NCBI GenBank assembly: GCA_016718385.1
Contig: JADKDK010000004.1
Location: forward strand, 248,001-312,000
DNA from: Gammaproteobacteria bacterium
GTDB lineage: Bacteria; Pseudomonadota; Gammaproteobacteria; Pseudomonadales; UBA5518
Length of the DNA stretch: 64,000 bases
Direction of reading: 5' to 3'
The position numbers and the translations under genes were made by a program. This document shows, one piece after another, positions 61,208 through 64,000 of the stretch; the first letter of the stretch is position 1, and each line of letters begins with the position of its first letter. The notes beneath the pieces are model-generated. The model saw nothing but the letters and a program-made list of their open reading frames with translations, ran no database searches and was not told where the DNA came from.

Positions 61208-62230
61208 ATGCCGAAGCCAAAACAAAGCCTGACCGAACCGACGACCGTGGCGGCCTACGTCGAGGCGATCACCCGGGCGCTGCAGGCGCGCGGCGCGGAT
61301 CCCGACGAGGTGCTGCGCGAGATCGACGTGTCGCGCATCCACGGCAACGATCCGCTGGTGCGCATCACGGACTCGACGGTCAATGCGATCTATGCCCGTG
61401 CGGTCGCGCTGACCGGTGACGAGTATTTCGGCCTGCGCGTCGCCGAACACATCGTGCCGGGCACGCTGCACGCGCTGGGTTACGCGCTGCTAGCGAGCGA
61501 GACACTCGAAGATTTCTGCCACCGCTTCGTGCGCTACTACGGCCTGGTTTCGCAGAGCGCGGACCTGCGCATCCTCGTCGAAGGCGACACGTTCCGGCTC
61601 GAGGCGGATCCGCGCAGCCCCGATATCTGCGTCGAAACCCAGGACGTCTGGGCCGCCCTGGTCCTGCGCCTGATGCGGATGGCGTATCGGGCCGATTTCT
61701 GTCCCCGCGCGCTCGATCTGCGCCGTCCGGTCCCGGCCGGCGGCGAGGGGCCGTTTCGCGCCTTTTTCGGCTGCCCGGTGCGCTTCGGGCAGCCGCACCT
61801 CGGTTTCCATTTCGACCTCGCCGCGATGCGCGAACCCCTGCTCGGCGCCAACCGCGAGCTGGCGCAGCACAATGACCAGATCGCGATGACCTATCTCGAG
61901 AAGCTCGACCGCGACGACATCGCCAATCGCGTGCGCACGCAGCTCGTGAACGGACTGAACGCCGGCATATTCAGTCGCGCGGAGATTGCGACACGCATGC
62001 ACATGAGCCCCAGTACGCTGCAGGCGAAGCTCGCGCGCCAGGGCGTCTCGTTCCTGCAGGTGCTGGACGATACGCGCCAGCAGCTGGCCCTCGGATATGT
62101 GCAGCAGAAAAGGCTCTCCATCACCGAGATCGCATTCATGCTCGGCTTCTCCGACGTGAGCAACTTCAATCGCGCGTTCCGCCGCTGGACCGGCAAGGCC
62201 CCCAGCGAATTTCGCGTCGGCGCGATCTGA
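61208..62230 (+). CDS. AraC family regulator, third copy
   Basis: A 340-residue regulator with the arabinose-binding-like N-domain (YVEAITRALQARGADPDEVL, EYFGLRVAEHIVPGTLHALG) and the AraC DNA-binding domain (GIFSRAEIATRMHMSPSTLQ, RLSITEIAFMLGFSDVSNFN, ending TGKAPSEFRVGAI). Same family type as the regulator at 29566. The ATG at 61208 is the first that gives the family N-terminus. It follows the catabolic operon by about 110 bp on the same strand and may regulate it. Confidence 0.88.
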   Translation: MPKPKQSLTEPTTVAAYVEAITRALQARGADPDEVLREIDVSRIHGNDPLVRITDSTVNAIYARAVALTGDEYFGLRVAEHIVPGTLHALGYALLASETLEDFCHRFVRYYGLVSQSADLRILVEGDTFRLEADPRSPDICVETQDVWAALVLRLMRMAYRADFCPRALDLRRPVPAGGEGPFRAFFGCPVRFGQPHLGFHFDLAAMREPLLGANRELAQHNDQIAMTYLEKLDRDDIANRVRTQLVNGLNAGIFSRAEIATRMHMSPSTLQAKLARQGVSFLQVLDDTRQQLALGYVQQKRLSITEIAFMLGFSDVSNFNRAFRRWTGKAPSEFRVGAI

Positions 62231-62321
62231 AGTTCCGCGGCAGTCGCGAGCCTGGACGTATCCGGCGGCGCTTTGGGGCATAATCGGCCGCTGGACAGCA
62301 GCACCGGAGCCTGACAGGGCG

Positions 62322-63095
62322 GTGGACAATCCGACGTCTCGCGCAATTGCGCAGTCCCGTATCGACCGGACCCCGGCCTGGCTCGACCTGATCCAGGGCG
62401 TCAGCGGCCTGGCGCTGGCGCTGTTCATGTGGGGCCACATGCTGCTGGTGTCGAGCATCCTGCTCGGCAAGGACGCGATGTACCACGTCGCGCGCTTCTT
62501 CGAGGGTGTCTACTTCTTCGGCCGCCCCTACCCGCAGCTGGTCACAGGCATTGCGGCCGCGATATTCCTGCTCATGGTCGTGCACGCGGTCGCGGCGATG
62601 CGGCGCATGCCCTCCAGCTACCGCGAGTACCGCACCCTGTTTCGCCACTCCCGCGACTTGCGCCACGCCGACACCTGGCTGTGGCTGATGCAGGTCGCGA
62701 CCGGGCTGGTGCTGATGTTCCTCGCCGGCGTGCACCTGTACACGATGATGACGCACCCGGCCGATATCGGCCCGTACGAGTCGGCCGATCGCTTCGTCAG
62801 CGGGCGCATGTGGCCGCTGTACCTGGTGCTGCTGTTCGCCGTCGAGCTGCACGGCGGCATCGGCCTGTACCGGATGGTGCTGAAATGGGGCCTGCTGCCA
62901 CGGAGCGTCGATCCGCGCGCGCAGCGCCGCCGCCTGGTCCGCCTCAAGTGGGCGATCACCGGTTTCTTCCTCGTGCTGGGCCTGCTGACCTTCGCCGCCT
63001 ACATGAAGATCGGCATCGAGCACTGCGACCGCGCCGGCGAGCGCTACGTGCCCGTGGCGCTGCGCGCGGCCATGCCGCTGGCGGGACCCGTCTGA
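62322..63095 (+). CDS. frdC: Fumarate reductase cytochrome b subunit
   Basis: A 257-residue membrane subunit of the type B (dihaem) fumarate reductase/succinate dehydrogenase group. Five membrane helices are visible (LALALFMWGHMLLVSSILLG, IAAAIFLLMVVHAVAAM, VATGLVLMFLAGVHLYTMM, YLVLLFAVELHGGIGLYRMV, FLVLGLLTFAAYM), with histidines in helices 1, 2, 3 and 4 as haem ligands, as in Wolinella FrdC. GTG start at 62322 after GGGCGG. The frdA start overlaps its stop (TGATG). It links quinone oxidation to fumarate reduction in the membrane. Confidence 0.9.
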   Translation: MDNPTSRAIAQSRIDRTPAWLDLIQGVSGLALALFMWGHMLLVSSILLGKDAMYHVARFFEGVYFFGRPYPQLVTGIAAAIFLLMVVHAVAAMRRMPSSYREYRTLFRHSRDLRHADTWLWLMQVATGLVLMFLAGVHLYTMMTHPADIGPYESADRFVSGRMWPLYLVLLFAVELHGGIGLYRMVLKWGLLPRSVDPRAQRRRLVRLKWAITGFFLVLGLLTFAAYMKIGIEHCDRAGERYVPVALRAAMPLAGPV

Positions 63096-64000
63096 TGCGC
63101 ACGATCCAGACCGATGTGCTGGTCGTGGGCGGCGGCCTCGCGGGCCTGCGCACCGCGATCGGCGTGCGCCGGCGCGGCTTCGAGGCGATCGTGCTGAGCC
63201 TGGTGCCGGCCAAGCGCTCGCACTCGGCCGCGGCGCAGGGCGGCATGCAGGCGAGCCTCGGCAACGCGGCGATGGGCGAGGGCGACAACGAGGACGTGCA
63301 CTTCGCCGACACCGTGCGCGGCAGCGACTGGGGCGCCGACCAGGACGTGGTGCGCATGTTCGTGAACACCGCGCCGAAGGCGGTGCGCGAGCTCGCGGCC
63401 TGGGGCGTGCCGTGGAACCGCGTACAGCGCGGCGAGCACGAGGTGGTGATGAACGGCAAGCGCGTCACGCTCACCGAGCGCGACGAGGCGCACGGCCTCA
63501 TCACCGCGCGCGATTTCGGCGGCACGCGCAAGTGGCGCACCTGCTATGTCGCCGACGGCACCGGGCACTCGATGCTGTTCACGATGAGCGACCAGGCGGT
63601 CGCCAACAGCATCCCGGTGCACGAACGCATGGAGGCGCTCTCGCTGCTCCACGACGGCGCGCGCTGCCACGGGGTGATCGCGCGCAACCTCGCCACGGGC
63701 GAGCTCGTGGCCTACGTGGCGCGCGCGACCTGCATCGCCACCGGCGGCTTCGGGCGCATCTACCGCGTCTCGACCAACGCGATCATCAACGAGGGCATGG
63801 GTGCGGCGATCGCGCTGGAAACCGGCGTTGCCGCGCTCGGCAATATGGAGGCCGTTCAATTCCATCCGACCGCGATTTTTCCTGCCGGCATCCTCGTGAC
63901 CGAGGGTTGCCGCGGTGATGGCGGGCTGCTGCTCGATGGCCGCGAGCGCCGCTTCATGCCCGATTACGAGCCCGACAAGGCGGAGCTGGCCTCGCGCGAC
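63095..64000 (+). CDS. frdA: Fumarate reductase flavoprotein subunit, partial
   Basis: The first 302 codons of the flavoprotein; the gene runs past the window end. The FAD dinucleotide-binding motif is LVVGGGLAGLRTA, and the covalent FAD histidine is in RSHSAAAQGGMQAS. NMEAVQFHPTAIFPAGILVT and EGCRGDGGLLLDGR carry active-site residues for fumarate binding and hydride transfer. Its ATG overlaps the frdC stop by one base, so translation is coupled. The iron-sulfur subunit frdB is expected after the window. Confidence 0.93.
   Translation, partial: MRTIQTDVLVVGGGLAGLRTAIGVRRRGFEAIVLSLVPAKRSHSAAAQGGMQASLGNAAMGEGDNEDVHFADTVRGSDWGADQDVVRMFVNTAPKAVRELAAWGVPWNRVQRGEHEVVMNGKRVTLTERDEAHGLITARDFGGTRKWRTCYVADGTGHSMLFTMSDQAVANSIPVHERMEALSLLHDGARCHGVIARNLATGELVAYVARATCIATGGFGRIYRVSTNAIINEGMGAAIALETGVAALGNMEAVQFHPTAIFPAGILVTEGCRGDGGLLLDGRERRFMPDYEPDKAELASRD

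Overview
The window is GC-rich, densely coding Gram-negative DNA. It carries TonB-dependent receptors, outer-membrane phospholipase A, porins, periplasmic sulfatases, PanP-type decarboxylase and fumarate reductase, which together suggest an environmental gammaproteobacterium with a nutrient-scavenging, catabolic lifestyle. The genus cannot be fixed from the sequence. No rRNA, tRNA, CRISPR array, integrase or complete insertion sequence was seen.

Layout. (1) 0.1-9.4 kb: a DUF3429 membrane protein, then a minus-strand operon (DUF1302 barrel, YCF48-like propeller, RND/MMPL exporter) divergent from two full DUF1329 genes and a third, internally deleted copy. (2) 9.7-18.3 kb: amino-acid and envelope genes: periplasmic glutaminase, DcaP-like porin, AspT-type exchanger, LemA/GIDE pair, PanP and PldA. 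(3) 18.5-30.6 kb: a sulfatase and its divergent outer-membrane protein, then small envelope genes, a VapBC-like pair, DUF2092 and DUF2252 genes, an AraC regulator, and several gene remnants (TonB receptor, RND exporter, DUF2252, sulfatase).

(4) 30.5-38.4 kb: an inserted island bounded by a 155-bp direct repeat with one mismatch. The repeat is the overlapping 3' junction of the flanking convergent genes (AraC regulator and FAH-family hydrolase), so both stay intact. The island holds a type IC restriction-modification operon: HTH regulator, hsdM (single-base frameshift), hsdS, zeta-like kinase, small protein, hsdR and a truncated rhuM that stops exactly at the repeat. hsdS has two repeat tracts: nine tetranucleotide units that now put its two halves out of frame, and 12-bp units in the central spacer like those of EcoR124-type systems. 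This is the most notable locus here.

(5) 38.2-62.2 kb: a catabolic and uptake region: FAH hydrolase, cyclase-family hydrolase, SMP-30 lactonase, thiolase, acyl-CoA ligase, TonB receptor and AraC regulator, then a second sulfatase/outer-membrane-protein pair, a broken amidohydrolase, a second closely related TonB receptor, a haem-motif propeller protein, a zinc dehydrogenase, a VOC-VOC-SRPBCC fusion, an alpha/beta hydrolase and another AraC regulator. The inferred theme is import of an organic, perhaps sulfated, substrate across the outer membrane, periplasmic desulfation, CoA activation and thiolytic or hydrolytic breakdown. (6) 62.3-64 kb: fumarate reductase frdC and the first 302 codons of frdA, which runs off the window.

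Recurring themes are paralogous modules (sulfatase plus outer-membrane protein twice, TonB receptor twice, DUF1329 three times), truncated gene copies, and families of short palindromic repeats downstream of outer-membrane genes.
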